NCBI GenBank assembly: GCA_913063325.1
Contig: CAJXYE010000017.1
Location: forward strand, 1 to 64,000
From: an uncultured Colwellia sp.
GTDB taxonomy: Bacteria; Pseudomonadota; Gammaproteobacteria; Enterobacterales; Alteromonadaceae
Length of the DNA: 64,000 bases
Direction: 5' to 3'
A program made the translations under genes and the position numbers. Position 1 is the stretch's first letter. Each line of letters opens with the position of its first letter. Below are positions 7,951 through 17,981 of the stretch, piece after piece. Below the pieces are notes generated by a model, which was not told the DNA's origin, searched no databases, and saw nothing but the letters and a program-made list of their open reading frames with translations.

Positions 7951-8625
7951 TTAATTTTTTACCGTTGCAAGTTGCTCACGCATCTCGTCAATCGCTTGTT
8001 TATAGTCTGGTTTTGAGAAAATCGCTGAGCCAGCAACAAACATATCAGCCCCAGCCGCGGCTATTTCAGCAATATTATCGGCTTTGACACCGCCATCCAC
8101 TTGTAAACGAATATCATAACCACTGGCATCAATTTTCTCGCGGACTAATTTTAGTTTATCCAATGTCGTTGGAATAAATGACTGCCCACCAAAACCTGGA
8201 TTTACTGACATCAGTAATATGACATCAAGCTTATCCATAACAAAATCTAAGCAATGCAACGGCGTTGCAGGGTTTAATACTAAACCTGCTTTACAGCCAT
8301 GATCTTTGATAAGCTGCAATGTTCTATCGATATGATCACTGCCTTCCGGATGAAAGGTAATAATATCAGCTCCTGCTTTTGCAAACCCAGGAATAAGACT
8401 ATCAACAGGCTTTACCATTAAATGTACGTCAATCGGCGCGGTTATACCGTAATCTCGAAGCGACTGACATATCATTGGGCCAAACGTTAAGTTAGGAACA
8501 AAGTGGTTGTCCATAACATCAAAATGAACAACGTCGGCACCCGCGGCTAGCACGTTAGCGACATCGTCACCTAAACGAGCAAAATCTGCAGATAATATTG
8601 AAGGAGCAATTAAATATTGAGACAT
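7951..8625 (-). CDS. rpe: Ribulose-phosphate 3-epimerase
   Basis: A 224-residue TIM-barrel enzyme that interconverts ribulose-5-phosphate and xylulose-5-phosphate in the pentose phosphate and Calvin pathways. Visible motifs are [14 protein letters not shown] at the N-terminus, [18 protein letters not shown] with the metal-binding His and Asp, [14 protein letters not shown], and [27 protein letters not shown] in the phosphate-binding region. Length is normal. It is upstream of trpS in what looks like one operon; dam, its usual upstream neighbour, is 6 kb away beyond accessory genes. Confidence 0.97.
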   Translation of the reverse strand: MSQYLIAPSILSADFARLGDDVANVLAAGADVVHFDVMDNHFVPNLTFGPMICQSLRDYGITAPIDVHLMVKPVDSLIPGFAKAGADIITFHPEGSDHIDRTLQLIKDHGCKAGLVLNPATPLHCLDFVMDKLDVILLMSVNPGFGGQSFIPTTLDKLKLVREKIDASGYDIRLQVDGGVKADNIAEIAAAGADMFVAGSAIFSKPDYKQAIDEMREQLATVKN

Positions 8626-8895
8626 GATTTGATCTTCGCGAGTTAAAAACAGCGCTACTTTACCCTAAAATTGCCAATTAATCGACCACCAATGCGTTGC
8701 ACTTTTTTTGCACAATCAAATAATTACTTGCACCACGATCGCTCACCTTATCAAAATAAAAAATATAGCCCCTTCTTTCGCTCGACGCCAACCAATTGAA
8801 AATAAACAAATAAATATAATTTTTTTCGTTTGAGAGATAACAGGCATCTTCTTTGCAATTTCAAAACTAACAACAATAAACTTAATGAGTAATAC

Positions 8896-9567
8896 ATGAA
8901 AAATACACTACTAAAAATCGCTCTTGCTTCAACACTGTTAACTGCCTCTGTTACTTCTTTTAATGCTTCTGCTGATGGTCTTGCTGGCGTTGAAGGTTTA
9001 AGTGGTAATGCCGCTGTGGTATCACAATACTTTTTCCGCGGTATTGCACAAACAACAACGGCTTCAGCTAGCGGTGGTTTTGATTATGAAAAAGGCGGTT
9101 TTTACGCTGGTACATGGGCTGCCGACGTACAAGACGGTATTGAAGTAGATTTTTATGCTGGCTACGGCATAGAAACAGAAAGTGGTCTTAGTTTAGGTGC
9201 TGGTTTTACTACTTATCAATATACTGGTGGTTTTGATTCTGCTTATAATGAAATTAACCTAAGTGCTGGCTACGGCATATTTTCACTTGGTTATAACGTA
9301 GGTACTCACGAAGAAGATAAAGGCTTAGGAATCGATGAAGCCGATTATGACTTTCTTTCTGTAACAGTAGAAGCCGAGTCAGGACTTTATGCTACTTTTG
9401 GTACTTGGGGCAAAGACTTCTCAGGTGATTATGTAGAAGTTGGTTACGGTACTTCTGTAGGTGGTTTTGACCTTGGTGTTGCGTTAATCTCTAACGATGA
9501 AGATTTAGATCTTGAAACTGGTGCTGGTGATGAATCATTGGTATTTAGTATTGCTGCTTCATTCTAA
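8896..9567 (+). CDS. TorF-family putative outer-membrane porin
   Basis: A 223-residue protein with a signal peptide cleaved near SFNASA. The sequence alternates short amphipathic strands rich in Gly, Tyr and acidic residues (FYAGTWAADVQDGIEVDFYA, then LGYNVGTHEED) and ends in a terminal Phe, as beta-barrels do. The opening VSQYFFRGIAQTTTASASGG matches the TorF/TIGR02001 family, whose transport role is poorly defined. It is transcribed alone, divergent from rpe, with its own terminator at 9575-9609. The 270 bp upstream is AT-rich and contains no other gene. Confidence 0.75.
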   Translation: MKNTLLKIALASTLLTASVTSFNASADGLAGVEGLSGNAAVVSQYFFRGIAQTTTASASGGFDYEKGGFYAGTWAADVQDGIEVDFYAGYGIETESGLSLGAGFTTYQYTGGFDSAYNEINLSAGYGIFSLGYNVGTHEEDKGLGIDEADYDFLSVTVEAESGLYATFGTWGKDFSGDYVEVGYGTSVGGFDLGVALISNDEDLDLETGAGDESLVFSIAASF

Positions 9568-9574
9568 TACCATT

Positions 9575-9609
9575 TTCACTAGCAGCGGTAAAAATCCGTT
9601 GCTAGTGAA
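9575..9609 (+). terminator. Terminator after the TorF-like gene
   Basis: A 14-bp stem with one G-T wobble (TTCACTAGCAGCGG pairing with CCGTTGCTAGTGAA) around the loop TAAAAAT, just past the stop codon. Confidence 0.7.
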
Positions 9610-9679
9610 CTCTCTTAAACTGTTCCCTCTGAATTTTTACCTCTAAACTTTTACCTCTAAAATAATACAATTTTCTTCA

Positions 9680-12094
9680 TTATTCGTGGATCAAAGCTTC
9701 CCTAACTGGCATCTTCATAATACTTTGCATAGGGATCAACGATGCTATCGTTGTAACAGCAATACTAATAGGCAAGGTATAGACAAATATCAGTGGATTC
9801 AATACCAGTTCAAAAGGTGTTTGAATCAGTAATAATCCTAAAAAATAAGCAACAGCTAAACTTAACGGTAATGTCACTATACATCCCAAAAACCAAGCAA
9901 TAAAACCAATAAACACCGCTTCAGCAAATATCATTTTTGCTAATTCACTATTAGCCGCTCCAACTGCTTTTAATACCCCTGTTTCTCGTGTTCTTTCAAT
10001 AATATTTGTCATCATGGTTAACATAATACCGTTGCAAGCAATGAAGATAATGATAAGGGTCAATAACATCATCAAATAAAATATTATTTCGAAATGGTCT
10101 TCGACCACATCGACACTTTGCCATGCAGTATTTATGTAACTAAAGGCTAAATCCTGCTGCTCAGCTAATTTATATAGGTCTTTTTTTAATTGTTTCAACG
10201 ACGATTTACTGTGACTATCGACAGTAATATATACACCATTGGCTTTCATTAAATTTGCATTACTACTGGTATAAATACTAGCAGAGCCTATGTTCCTAAC
10301 AATGCCAACAACTTTGAACGATACTATTGTTCCTTTCGTTTCAATTTTAACACTCTCACCTACCAATAATTCGGGCATATGTTTGATGACCATTTGGCTA
10401 ACGACCACCTCAGGTAACTCTGCGGAATTGCCAGCCCTTAACCATCGACCTTTGATAATAGGCATGTTAAGCATCGATGAAGCGGGCTGTAAATCAGTTA
10501 AGGTGACTAATAATTTATGCGCTTCAAAAGGCTGTACTGCTCGCTTTTCGGCATCAATATGATCATCCATAATTGCCGCAGGTGAGCGATTAAATGCTTC
10601 TGTTGAAATGATACCATTGACACTCTTTAGCATCTTGGCCATTTTTTCCACGGATACCTCTTGTTTGAGTTTGACCTGCATACCCCAATTTTTAGAAGCT
10701 TGCTCAACGGTTATTGCGTTATCCATAGTCCGAGTGATGTTGAAAGTGGCTATTAGAAATGCAACTGAAAAAGCCAGTACTGCCAGGGTTAAGACAAAAC
10801 GCTCTCGATTACGCATACTGTTTCGAATAGCTAAAGAGATTGCAGGGCTAAAATGGGTCAATTTAACAATCAAGCGCTCAAAAAAAGTATCTATGTATTC
10901 ACTTTGTTCACTATATTCTAAAAGTGTTTCTCTGATGGTAAGTCGACTGGCGCGTTTTATTGGTACAAAAGCCGCTAACAATGGTATTCCTATTCCCACC
11001 GAGACCTGTACTAGTAGCACCCAAAAAGGTACATGATAGCTTTCAACATTAAAGTTCATCATTGGCAATAACATATCGACATACCAAGTTGCGACATAAA
11101 ATGCTAACGGCATGCTTAACAACATACCAACAAACCCCAGTAAAAGAACTCCACGATAATAAATAAGGCTGATTTGATTTTCGCTCGCGCCAAGTGCTTT
11201 CATTACACCAATTTGAGCGAGGTGTTTACTGAGTTTTGCTGAGATCAGGTTAAACACTAAAACAGCACTTAATAAACAACACAATACAGCAAATACTTTT
11301 TGGATCATAAACATGCCCCCTGTAATATTGGCATGTGGGTGCTCGCCTGGCGGCGCGACATTAACACTAGAGACGGGGTAATGATTAGTCACTAACCATG
11401 CCTTTAACTCACTACCAACTAGCGACATTTGTTGCTTACTTTGGCTTTGTTCGTTATCTATGTTTTTTACACTGACTTTTAATTGATTAAAATAGAGCTC
11501 CCCCCCCATATCCACCAATGTTTGTGCTGAAACATATCCATAAACAATATTCTCCCACTCAGCTTGAGCAAGGCCTACATCATGTGCAGTCCCAGCCATT
11601 GTCAATGTCGCAGATAAACCAGCTGAGGTTTTAAGTTGCACTCTTTCGCCAAGATCAGCACCAAGTACAGTAACGGCTTGCCTTTCGATTAGTATCTGAT
11701 TTTTTTGCGGCGGCCAACTTCCCTGATCTGGTCGTAAAATATCTAACTTAATATCGTTATAGTCATTTAAGACAAACAACAATAACGGCTTCCACTCCCC
11801 GGCAAGGGTTTTTATTTCGCCAAAAATAAGCCGCCTCGCATCTACTTGGTCTGTTGCAGGCTGTTGCTGCACTTTTTCAAGTAATTCTGCGGTAAACTTT
11901 TCAATATTAAATGAGATTGCAGTTGGGTTTGATTTTAGAAAGTCATTGCTCATTTCCCGAGAAAGAATGGCATAACTATTTAATATCACCCCCAAAGTAA
12001 AGGTACTTAACGTAATGGATAAAATAACCAGAGTTGAACGCCCTCTGTTTTGCCAGACGTCACGCCATGTTTTTAACCATAAAGTATTAAGCAT
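9680..12094 (-). CDS. ABC transporter permease, FtsX/MacB-like, 8+ TM
   Basis: An 804-residue inner-membrane protein with an N-terminal membrane anchor (about residues 18-40), a large extracytoplasmic domain, an FtsX unit with three TM helices (about 265-390), a second membrane anchor near 430-455, another extracytoplasmic domain, and a second FtsX unit (about 680-800) ending ASLIPMQSIMKMPVREALIHE. The duplicated FtsX layout is that of type VII ABC systems such as LolCDE/MacB relatives and YbbP-like permeases, which move substrates or transmit force across the periplasm rather than import solutes. It overlaps the ATPase gene by 8 bp. The substrate is not evident; a lipid, peptide or lipoprotein is possible. 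Confidence 0.85.
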   Translation of the reverse strand: MLNTLWLKTWRDVWQNRGRSTLVILSITLSTFTLGVILNSYAILSREMSNDFLKSNPTAISFNIEKFTAELLEKVQQQPATDQVDARRLIFGEIKTLAGEWKPLLLFVLNDYNDIKLDILRPDQGSWPPQKNQILIERQAVTVLGADLGERVQLKTSAGLSATLTMAGTAHDVGLAQAEWENIVYGYVSAQTLVDMGGELYFNQLKVSVKNIDNEQSQSKQQMSLVGSELKAWLVTNHYPVSSVNVAPPGEHPHANITGGMFMIQKVFAVLCCLLSAVLVFNLISAKLSKHLAQIGVMKALGASENQISLIYYRGVLLLGFVGMLLSMPLAFYVATWYVDMLLPMMNFNVESYHVPFWVLLVQVSVGIGIPLLAAFVPIKRASRLTIRETLLEYSEQSEYIDTFFERLIVKLTHFSPAISLAIRNSMRNRERFVLTLAVLAFSVAFLIATFNITRTMDNAITVEQASKNWGMQVKLKQEVSVEKMAKMLKSVNGIISTEAFNRSPAAIMDDHIDAEKRAVQPFEAHKLLVTLTDLQPASSMLNMPIIKGRWLRAGNSAELPEVVVSQMVIKHMPELLVGESVKIETKGTIVSFKVVGIVRNIGSASIYTSSNANLMKANGVYITVDSHSKSSLKQLKKDLYKLAEQQDLAFSYINTAWQSVDVVEDHFEIIFYLMMLLTLIIIFIACNGIMLTMMTNIIERTRETGVLKAVGAANSELAKMIFAEAVFIGFIAWFLGCIVTLPLSLAVAYFLGLLLIQTPFELVLNPLIFVYTLPISIAVTTIASLIPMQSIMKMPVREALIHE

Positions 12095-12806
12095 GCTGTC
12101 TTACCTCTTCTGTTGATAGAGGTCTCGAAGGACTATTTTTTATCTCTCCATCGACAATATGAATGGTTCTTGAGGAGTATTTTTGGCAATCAGGATCATG
12201 TGATACCAATACCACGGTTTTTCCCTGCTCATTAAGCTGGGAAAATAATTTAAAGATTGTTTTTGCCGTTGCTGAGTCTAAATTACCGGTTGGTTCATCG
12301 GCTAGAATAATATCTGGGTCATTGGCTAAAGCACGAGCAATGGCGACACGTTGCTTTTCTCCGCCAGACAGAATTGACGGGAATTTATTTGCCTTATCCA
12401 CCATACCCACTTTTGCAAGTAATTCTTCGGCACGGACTCGACGTTTAGTCGCAGGGATAACCTTACAAAAATCCATCGGTAGTATGATGTTTTCTAGTAC
12501 CGTTAAGGTGGGTATTAACTGAAAGAATTGAAAGACTAAACCAATATTTTTACCTCGCCATACATCTAGCTTATTAGCACTCATATGGGAAATATCAGTA
12601 CAGTTCACTAATACTTGTCCATTAGTAGGTTGATCTATTCCAGATAGGATATTAAGTAATGTCGATTTCCCACTTCCCGACTTTCCAATAATACTAACAA
12701 AGTCACCTTGATAAATGTTTAAGTCAATGTCGTTTAATACCGAGAATTGCTGTTCTTGATTATGGTAATTTTTTGAAACACCTGTACTGGTAATTATTTT
12801 TCTCAT
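12087..12806 (-). CDS. ABC transporter ATP-binding protein, LolD/MacB type
   Basis: A 239-residue ATPase; numbered from a possible TTG four codons upstream, Walker A is GKSGSGKST (45-53), the signature LSGGE (150-154) and Walker B IILADE (170-175), followed by PTGNLDS, the D-loop region typical of the LolD/MacB/FtsE group. I chose the ATG at 12806 because GGA lies 8 bases upstream; the in-frame TTG at 12818 would add four residues and lacks a visible ribosome site. It overlaps the downstream permease by 8 bp, so the two form one transporter. Confidence 0.9.
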   Translation of the reverse strand: MRKIITSTGVSKNYHNQEQQFSVLNDIDLNIYQGDFVSIIGKSGSGKSTLLNILSGIDQPTNGQVLVNCTDISHMSANKLDVWRGKNIGLVFQFFQLIPTLTVLENIILPMDFCKVIPATKRRVRAEELLAKVGMVDKANKFPSILSGGEKQRVAIARALANDPDIILADEPTGNLDSATAKTIFKLFSQLNEQGKTVVLVSHDPDCQKYSSRTIHIVDGEIKNSPSRPLSTEEVRQHA

Positions 12807-12914
12807 TGTATTTTCCAAAGTTTAAGTAAGAAACTAAGGAAACTATGACAGCCTAAAAATAGAAGGTCGTCTCAGCCAATGCAATGAGACTTAAAATAGA
12901 AAATTTAATAAAAC

Positions 12915-14081
12915 TCAGCTTTTATCTGGGTTAGCGCTCGATTTTCGATATTCGCTAGGGGTTTGTCCGGCATTATTTTTGAAAATTCGATTAAAAGTGG
13001 CTTTGGAATTAAAGCCAGCAGAAAATGCTATCGATAAAATTGAACTGTCATTATTATTGGGATCTGTCAGTTGTTTTTTAACCTCGTTAATACGGTAGCT
13101 ATTAATAAGGTCATAAAAATTGTTACTTTGTTCATGGTTAATCACTTGTGACAAATGATGAGAAGATATCTGCAATTGTTCAGCTAAAGATTGTAAGTTT
13201 AACTCTGGGTCAATATAGGGTTTTTCTTTATCCATATGTTTTTGCAACAATGCGTAAGTATTAATAATCTGTTCATCATTCAAACTAGACTTTTGATATT
13301 TATTATTAGTTTTATCCCTCCCCTCATTATTTTTATTATTAGATTGAACAGTTAAAAATTCATCACTATTAACTGAAGGACTGGATGAAAATTTGGCAAA
13401 TATTTCCGGTCTAGATAATATTTTAAAGACAATAAAATAAGTGATCAGCGCTAAAATAACGGCTAAAGATTTATTAATCGGTAGATAATAAATACCATGA
13501 TTAAGTGCATAGACAATTGATAAGGCAGAGTAACCGAGTAACAAAGCAAATAGACTTTGCTCAATCCAAGCCTCATTTATTCTATCGATACTGGAGCATG
13601 ATTTTTTCAGTTGTTCGCGGTATTTTTTCAATAGCAATCGACAGATAAAATAGTAAAACCAAATCTGCACATAGACAGCAAGCGCCAACCAATTGATTTG
13701 TCCAAGATAGAACCTTTGATTGATAGCTAATGATAAAAATATCACAATAATCACAAAAGGGGCTAGATGCAGAACGTGTTTGAAGGCGGCAAGCTTAATT
13801 TTGCATAACCTGCATAAATAGAAATAATATAACGGGCCAATTAACAACTGAAAGGGCTCTGATAAGCTATGAGTTAACGGTTGTAATTTTACAAAATACA
13901 TTGCTATTAATGAGTTAGCCGTAGTACTTAAGGAAAACGTTAGCAGAATAAAACACAGTAGGTTAAGTAAGTGGTTTTTATTGTGATTGATGTTAAAAAT
14001 TACCAGAGATAATAATAAAGCAATGATTATGCTTGAGCTGATACCGACAATATAAAAGTGCTGCAGTATGCTATTTAACAT
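12915..14081 (-). CDS. AraC-family regulator with N-terminal membrane domain
   Basis: A 388-residue protein. Residues about 10-225 contain seven hydrophobic segments. A polar linker (about 235-280) leads to an AraC/XylS DNA-binding domain (about 280-382) with LQSLAEQLQISSHHLSQVIN in the first helix-turn-helix and ILSIAFSAGFNSKATFNRIF in the second, then GQTPSEYRK. Such 7TM-AraC proteins are thought to sense envelope or extracellular cues directly. It lies about 108 bp upstream of the ABC ATPase on the same strand, so I infer that it regulates that exporter. The ligand is unknown. Confidence 0.85.
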   Translation of the reverse strand: MLNSILQHFYIVGISSSIIIALLLSLVIFNINHNKNHLLNLLCFILLTFSLSTTANSLIAMYFVKLQPLTHSLSEPFQLLIGPLYYFYLCRLCKIKLAAFKHVLHLAPFVIIVIFLSLAINQRFYLGQINWLALAVYVQIWFYYFICRLLLKKYREQLKKSCSSIDRINEAWIEQSLFALLLGYSALSIVYALNHGIYYLPINKSLAVILALITYFIVFKILSRPEIFAKFSSSPSVNSDEFLTVQSNNKNNEGRDKTNNKYQKSSLNDEQIINTYALLQKHMDKEKPYIDPELNLQSLAEQLQISSHHLSQVINHEQSNNFYDLINSYRINEVKKQLTDPNNNDSSILSIAFSAGFNSKATFNRIFKNNAGQTPSEYRKSSANPDKS

Positions 14082-14250
14082 GGGGTTATAATTTAATAAG
14101 TTCGCCTAAATGAGAATAGTATACTTAATTCGTTTAGAGATGTTTGATTTCAGTGGAAATAAATTGATTCAAATTGCTATGATATTTTAGTTTTAACCAA
14201 GTCTGTCTCTTGATAAAATTAACTTCATCGATAAGCGAAATGATCATACC

Positions 14251-14478
14251 ATGTCAAAAAAAGAGCAAAATAGCCCCAAAGATACTGCTGAAGAAAGCTT
14301 TTCTATTAAAAATGTTATTGGCAGCGTTGCCGCCGCTTTTTTAGGCGTGCAGAGTAATAAAAATAGAGAGAAGGATTTTACTAAAGGAAAGTTTAGTCAC
14401 TTCGTTATTGTTGGTTTAATTGCTGTGATGTTATTTATTGGTGGATTAGTTACTGTTGTCTCTTTGGTGTTACCTTAA
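14251..14478 (+). CDS. DUF2970-family small membrane protein
   Basis: A 75-residue protein: a polar N-terminus, then SFSIKNVIGSVAAAFLGVQS, NREKDFTKG, and a C-terminal transmembrane helix (about residues 50-73). The VIGSVAAAFLGVQSxxNREKDF pattern is typical of DUF2970 proteins in gammaproteobacteria, which have no known function. It is divergent from the AraC-type gene and convergent with dam. Confidence 0.8.
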   Translation: MSKKEQNSPKDTAEESFSIKNVIGSVAAAFLGVQSNKNREKDFTKGKFSHFVIVGLIAVMLFIGGLVTVVSLVLP

Positions 14479-14479
14479 G

Positions 14480-14498
14480 CCCCTTATCTACAAAGGGG
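14480..14498. terminator. Small hairpin between DUF2970 gene and dam
   Basis: CCCCTT-ATCTACA-AAGGGG forms a 6-bp GC-rich stem immediately after the DUF2970 stop codon, in the convergent gap. There is no T-run, so it is only a possible terminator. Confidence 0.4.
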
Positions 14499-14546
14499 AA
14501 ATGCCAGAGCTTTTTATCATTGATGACAACAATTAATTTTTACGCT

Positions 14547-15368
14547 TCATTTTTTATAAAGCGCCATTAATTCTGCCACTTTCTTGCGGCCTCCGCCTTT
14601 TTGGCTAATAGTGCGCGCCACTTTAAATGACTTGATTTTACTTGCACCTTGATAGATTTTTCGTGTCCAAATCGTATCATGATTACTAATGAGAACACTG
14701 ACGTTTTTATTTTCTATAACCTCTTCCGCAGCATTTGCTAAATCTGCTTGCTCATCTAAACCAAAGCCATTGCCGGCATAACTGGTAAAACTAGCCGTTT
14801 TACTCAAAGGTACATAAGGTGGATCACAATAAATAACATCGCCATTTTTAGCACGTTCGAAGGTTTGTCGGTAACCTTCACAGATAAATATCGCCTTTTG
14901 TGCTTTTTCGGCAAAAAATAATAATTCAGCTTCTGGGAAGTAAGGCTTTTTATATTTGCCAAAAGGTACATTATAGCCACCAGACTTATTGTATCGGCAT
15001 AAACCGTTATAACCGTGGCGGTTTAAATACAAAAAAAGTAATGAACGATAATACTTATCAACCGTGGCATTAAACTCACTTCTTAAATGGTAATAGGCTT
15101 CAGCTTGATTATTTTCTGGGTTAAATAGTTTTTTTACATCATCAATGAAAACTTGCGGTTTCATTTGAATAATTTGATATAAATTAATGAGATCTTTATT
15201 GATATCGTTTAAAACATAATGCTGATGATCGCTATTTAAGAATACCGAACCGGCTCCAACAAAAGGCTCAATTAAACGGTCACCTTCTGGCAGCATTTTA
15301 TTGATAACATCACTAAGACTATATTTACCGCCAGCCCATTTTAGAAATGCTCGATGCTTTTTAACCAT
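14547..15368 (-). CDS. dam: DNA adenine methyltransferase
   Basis: A 273-residue type alpha adenine-N6 methyltransferase. AFLKWAGGKYSL at residues 7-18 and FVGAGSVF (36-43) form the AdoMet site, and DPPY (182-185) is the catalytic motif. The long match in layout to E. coli Dam and the position next to damX-aroB-aroK indicate GATC methylation, used in mismatch repair and replication control. In other gammaproteobacteria rpe follows dam; here dam is the last gene of its strand run and the next gene (DUF2970) is convergent. Confidence 0.95.
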   Translation of the reverse strand: MVKKHRAFLKWAGGKYSLSDVINKMLPEGDRLIEPFVGAGSVFLNSDHQHYVLNDINKDLINLYQIIQMKPQVFIDDVKKLFNPENNQAEAYYHLRSEFNATVDKYYRSLLFLYLNRHGYNGLCRYNKSGGYNVPFGKYKKPYFPEAELLFFAEKAQKAIFICEGYRQTFERAKNGDVIYCDPPYVPLSKTASFTSYAGNGFGLDEQADLANAAEEVIENKNVSVLISNHDTIWTRKIYQGASKIKSFKVARTISQKGGGRKKVAELMALYKK

Positions 15369-15406
15369 TCAACTTAAAACCCTAATACAACCCGCTAGCC
15401 TTATGG

Positions 15407-16894
15407 CTAAGAAGTGGGGATTGTAACTTGATTCTTTATTGATTGGGAGCGTTGATAGTAATTGATTTCACTATTAATCGTTGATATTTCTTTGATCCAA
15501 GGCGATCTATCTTTGATCGTTTGTGGTAACTCAATATAAGCTAGTTCAGCCAGTTCTCTGGTTGGGAAATATTTGCTTGTTAATATCGTCATTAAACTGT
15601 CATTGACTAGTCGCTGATATTGATGAAAGGCCATCTCATTATAATCAGCTAAAAATTCATTTAAGACCTCTTGTTGGGTAAAGCCTGATATTTGAATAAC
15701 GTAACCTTGCTGTTGGTTTAAATATAATGCACTACCATTTAGCTCATCGATAATTATTTTCGATATTGTGCTGGTTTGGTTATCTTCGGCTTCGATAGTT
15801 AAATCGGCTATTACTGGCGTAACAATAGTATTTTGAGCTGCTGACAATAATTCTGTAGACAGTGTATGACTGTCATCTTCAATAACAACATCAGCGGCTT
15901 GTGATATTTTTAATGAATGCTTACTCACCGCATTGTTATCAATATCAAAGTTCACCAACGCATTGAGAATATCTTCAGCTTCAGCTTTTTCTGGCATTAC
16001 TTTTATAGTCGCCGTAGGGGTGATTGTTTGACCATTTAACAATAAGTATATTTCTTCAACAGAAGCTGAATCTCCTTTAGTGGTTTTGTTGCTTCGTAAG
16101 CCAATGCTTCCAGTCAAAGAACTCTCGTTGGCAAAAGTTGGTGAGGTTATCGCTATAGCACCGGTTTTATTAGCATGTTGTTGACTGCCGTTAAGGATGT
16201 CTTTTGAAAAATTAAAGACATCACGTTGGTATAAAATACCGACCGTTATTGCTGAAACTAGCGTTAAAGCACTAAAAAACATCAGCCATTTTTTCAATGG
16301 TGTTAATTTAAAGAAAGTAGACTGCGTGTTAAATAATTTTGCATTCAGCGCAATTAGTTGCCCTGTTTTTGCTGAAATAATGGATAACTTTTTATGAAAT
16401 AATGATTGGTTTTGACTAACAACTATACCGGCTTGGGGAGTCGCTAACATTAATACATTAATGTGATAATCTGCTTTTTTAGCAATTTCTGCAAGTTGAG
16501 CTAATTCATGTATCAACTGTAATGAAAGGTGTTGGGCATTATCAATAACAATGCTTACTGCTTGTTTATTTTGTTTAACTAAGTTTATTAAGCTTACTGC
16601 TACTGATTGTTCGGGATCAAACAATGTATTGCCAAATAATTGCTCAATGATCCGACACCGCACTTGTAGATCATTTAGTTTTGCAGACATGGTGATATAG
16701 GCTGCATTTTGCTCAACAGCAAGATTAGCGAGAAATTGGCTGCCAATATCCGAACAAAAAGAGATTTGTTCATCAATCACCATAACCGCTTGTTTCGAAA
16801 AACGAAGTATATAATCAACACGAGCCGTGGCACTAATTGTAGTGACACTCTGAGGTTGTATTGGATTTTCTATCGTTTGTGCTAGCGCCGACAT
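15407..16894 (-). CDS. damX: DamX-like SPOR-domain protein
   Basis: A 495-residue inner-membrane protein. Residues about 1-190 resemble a degenerate AAA/ExeA-type ATPase domain: AVSIVIDNAQHLSLQLIHEL has the Walker B-like position, but I see no Walker A P-loop. One TM helix (about 202-224) is followed by a long polar region. The C-terminus (about 395-490) is a SPOR domain starting GYVIQISGFTQQEVLNEFL, which binds denuded septal peptidoglycan. DamX takes part in cell division. Position between aroB and dam is conserved. The start is supported by spacing of only 18 bp from aroB. Confidence 0.85.
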   Translation of the reverse strand: MSALAQTIENPIQPQSVTTISATARVDYILRFSKQAVMVIDEQISFCSDIGSQFLANLAVEQNAAYITMSAKLNDLQVRCRIIEQLFGNTLFDPEQSVAVSLINLVKQNKQAVSIVIDNAQHLSLQLIHELAQLAEIAKKADYHINVLMLATPQAGIVVSQNQSLFHKKLSIISAKTGQLIALNAKLFNTQSTFFKLTPLKKWLMFFSALTLVSAITVGILYQRDVFNFSKDILNGSQQHANKTGAIAITSPTFANESSLTGSIGLRSNKTTKGDSASVEEIYLLLNGQTITPTATIKVMPEKAEAEDILNALVNFDIDNNAVSKHSLKISQAADVVIEDDSHTLSTELLSAAQNTIVTPVIADLTIEAEDNQTSTISKIIIDELNGSALYLNQQQGYVIQISGFTQQEVLNEFLADYNEMAFHQYQRLVNDSLMTILTSKYFPTRELAELAYIELPQTIKDRSPWIKEISTINSEINYYQRSQSIKNQVTIPTS

Positions 16895-16912
16895 GTTTCA
16901 CCTATCTGTTTT

Positions 16913-17977
16913 CTACAGAATTTGCTGAAGCATGTCCTCACTAATATCATCACGCATAACTGACTGACCGATGCTGGTAGGGATAATTAAACGTAGCTTA
17001 CCGCCGATATTTTTTTTATCTCTTCGCATATGTTTAATAAACTCATCAAAGCCCATATTTTCTGGTGCTAATAACGGTAAATTAAATTCAGTCAATAAAT
17101 TTTCGATACGACGAAGTTCTGACGCTTCGAGCAAATTCATTGCTACTGCTAACTTAGCAGCAAGTACCATGCCAGTAGAAACCGCTTCGCCGTGTAACCA
17201 GTTTCCATAGCCTTGTTCAGCTTCAATCGCATGTCCGAAAGTATGACCAAGGTTTAACAATGCCCTGACACCTTTCTCAGTTTCATCAGCAGAAACAATA
17301 TCGGCCTTACATTGACAACATCTTTCGATCATTTGGATCAGTGCGGCTTTATCACCCGATTTAATGGCTTGGCAATTGTCTTCTAGCCAAACAAAAAAGT
17401 CTTTATCACCTAAAATACCGTATTTAATAACCTCAGCCATTCCTGCTGAAAACTCACGTGAAGGTAATGTATCTAAACTATCGATATCAATAATGACGGC
17501 TTTGGGTTGATAAAAAGCGCCAATCATATTTTTACCTAAGGGATGATTAACGGCAGTTTTTCCACCTACTGAAGAGTCTACTTGAGATAATAAGGTTGTT
17601 GGTATTTGAATAAAATCAATGCCACGTTGATAACATGCCGCTGCAAACCCGGTGATGTCACCGATAACACCGCCACCTAAAGCTATCAAGGTGGTGTCTC
17701 TACCATGAACATTAGTTAATAAATGTGACATGATCTTTTCAAAATTAGCTAAAGACTTCTCCGCTTCACCATCAACAAGGATCACTTCATCCACCTGATA
17801 GTCAGTTAATAGGTCTTTGAGTTTATTCAAATAGAGGGGAGCAACGATTTCATTGGTAACAATACATACTCGTGTTGCCCGAATATGTTGTGATAGTAAA
17901 TTATTTTCATTAAATAATTTACTATCAATATAAATAGGGTAGCTGCGCTCACCCAAGTCTAATTGTAGGGTCGCCAT
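16913..17977 (-). CDS. aroB: 3-dehydroquinate synthase
   Basis: A 354-residue NAD- and metal-dependent enzyme converting DAHP to 3-dehydroquinate, step two of the shikimate pathway. [23 protein letters not shown] and [20 protein letters not shown] (with [10 protein letters not shown]) are diagnostic; GHTFGHAIE and HGEAVSTGM carry the metal ligands. Length is normal. It starts 4 bp after aroK, in one operon that continues to damX and dam. Confidence 0.97.
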   Translation of the reverse strand: MATLQLDLGERSYPIYIDSKLFNENNLLSQHIRATRVCIVTNEIVAPLYLNKLKDLLTDYQVDEVILVDGEAEKSLANFEKIMSHLLTNVHGRDTTLIALGGGVIGDITGFAAACYQRGIDFIQIPTTLLSQVDSSVGGKTAVNHPLGKNMIGAFYQPKAVIIDIDSLDTLPSREFSAGMAEVIKYGILGDKDFFVWLEDNCQAIKSGDKAALIQMIERCCQCKADIVSADETEKGVRALLNLGHTFGHAIEAEQGYGNWLHGEAVSTGMVLAAKLAVAMNLLEASELRRIENLLTEFNLPLLAPENMGFDEFIKHMRRDKKNIGGKLRLIIPTSIGQSVMRDDISEDMLQQIL

Positions 17978-17981
17978 AATA

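Noticed and set aside
10290-11036. Plus-strand frames of 90 and 142 codons inside the ABC permease gene
   Set aside because: They are antisense to a well-supported gene, without family features or ribosome sites.
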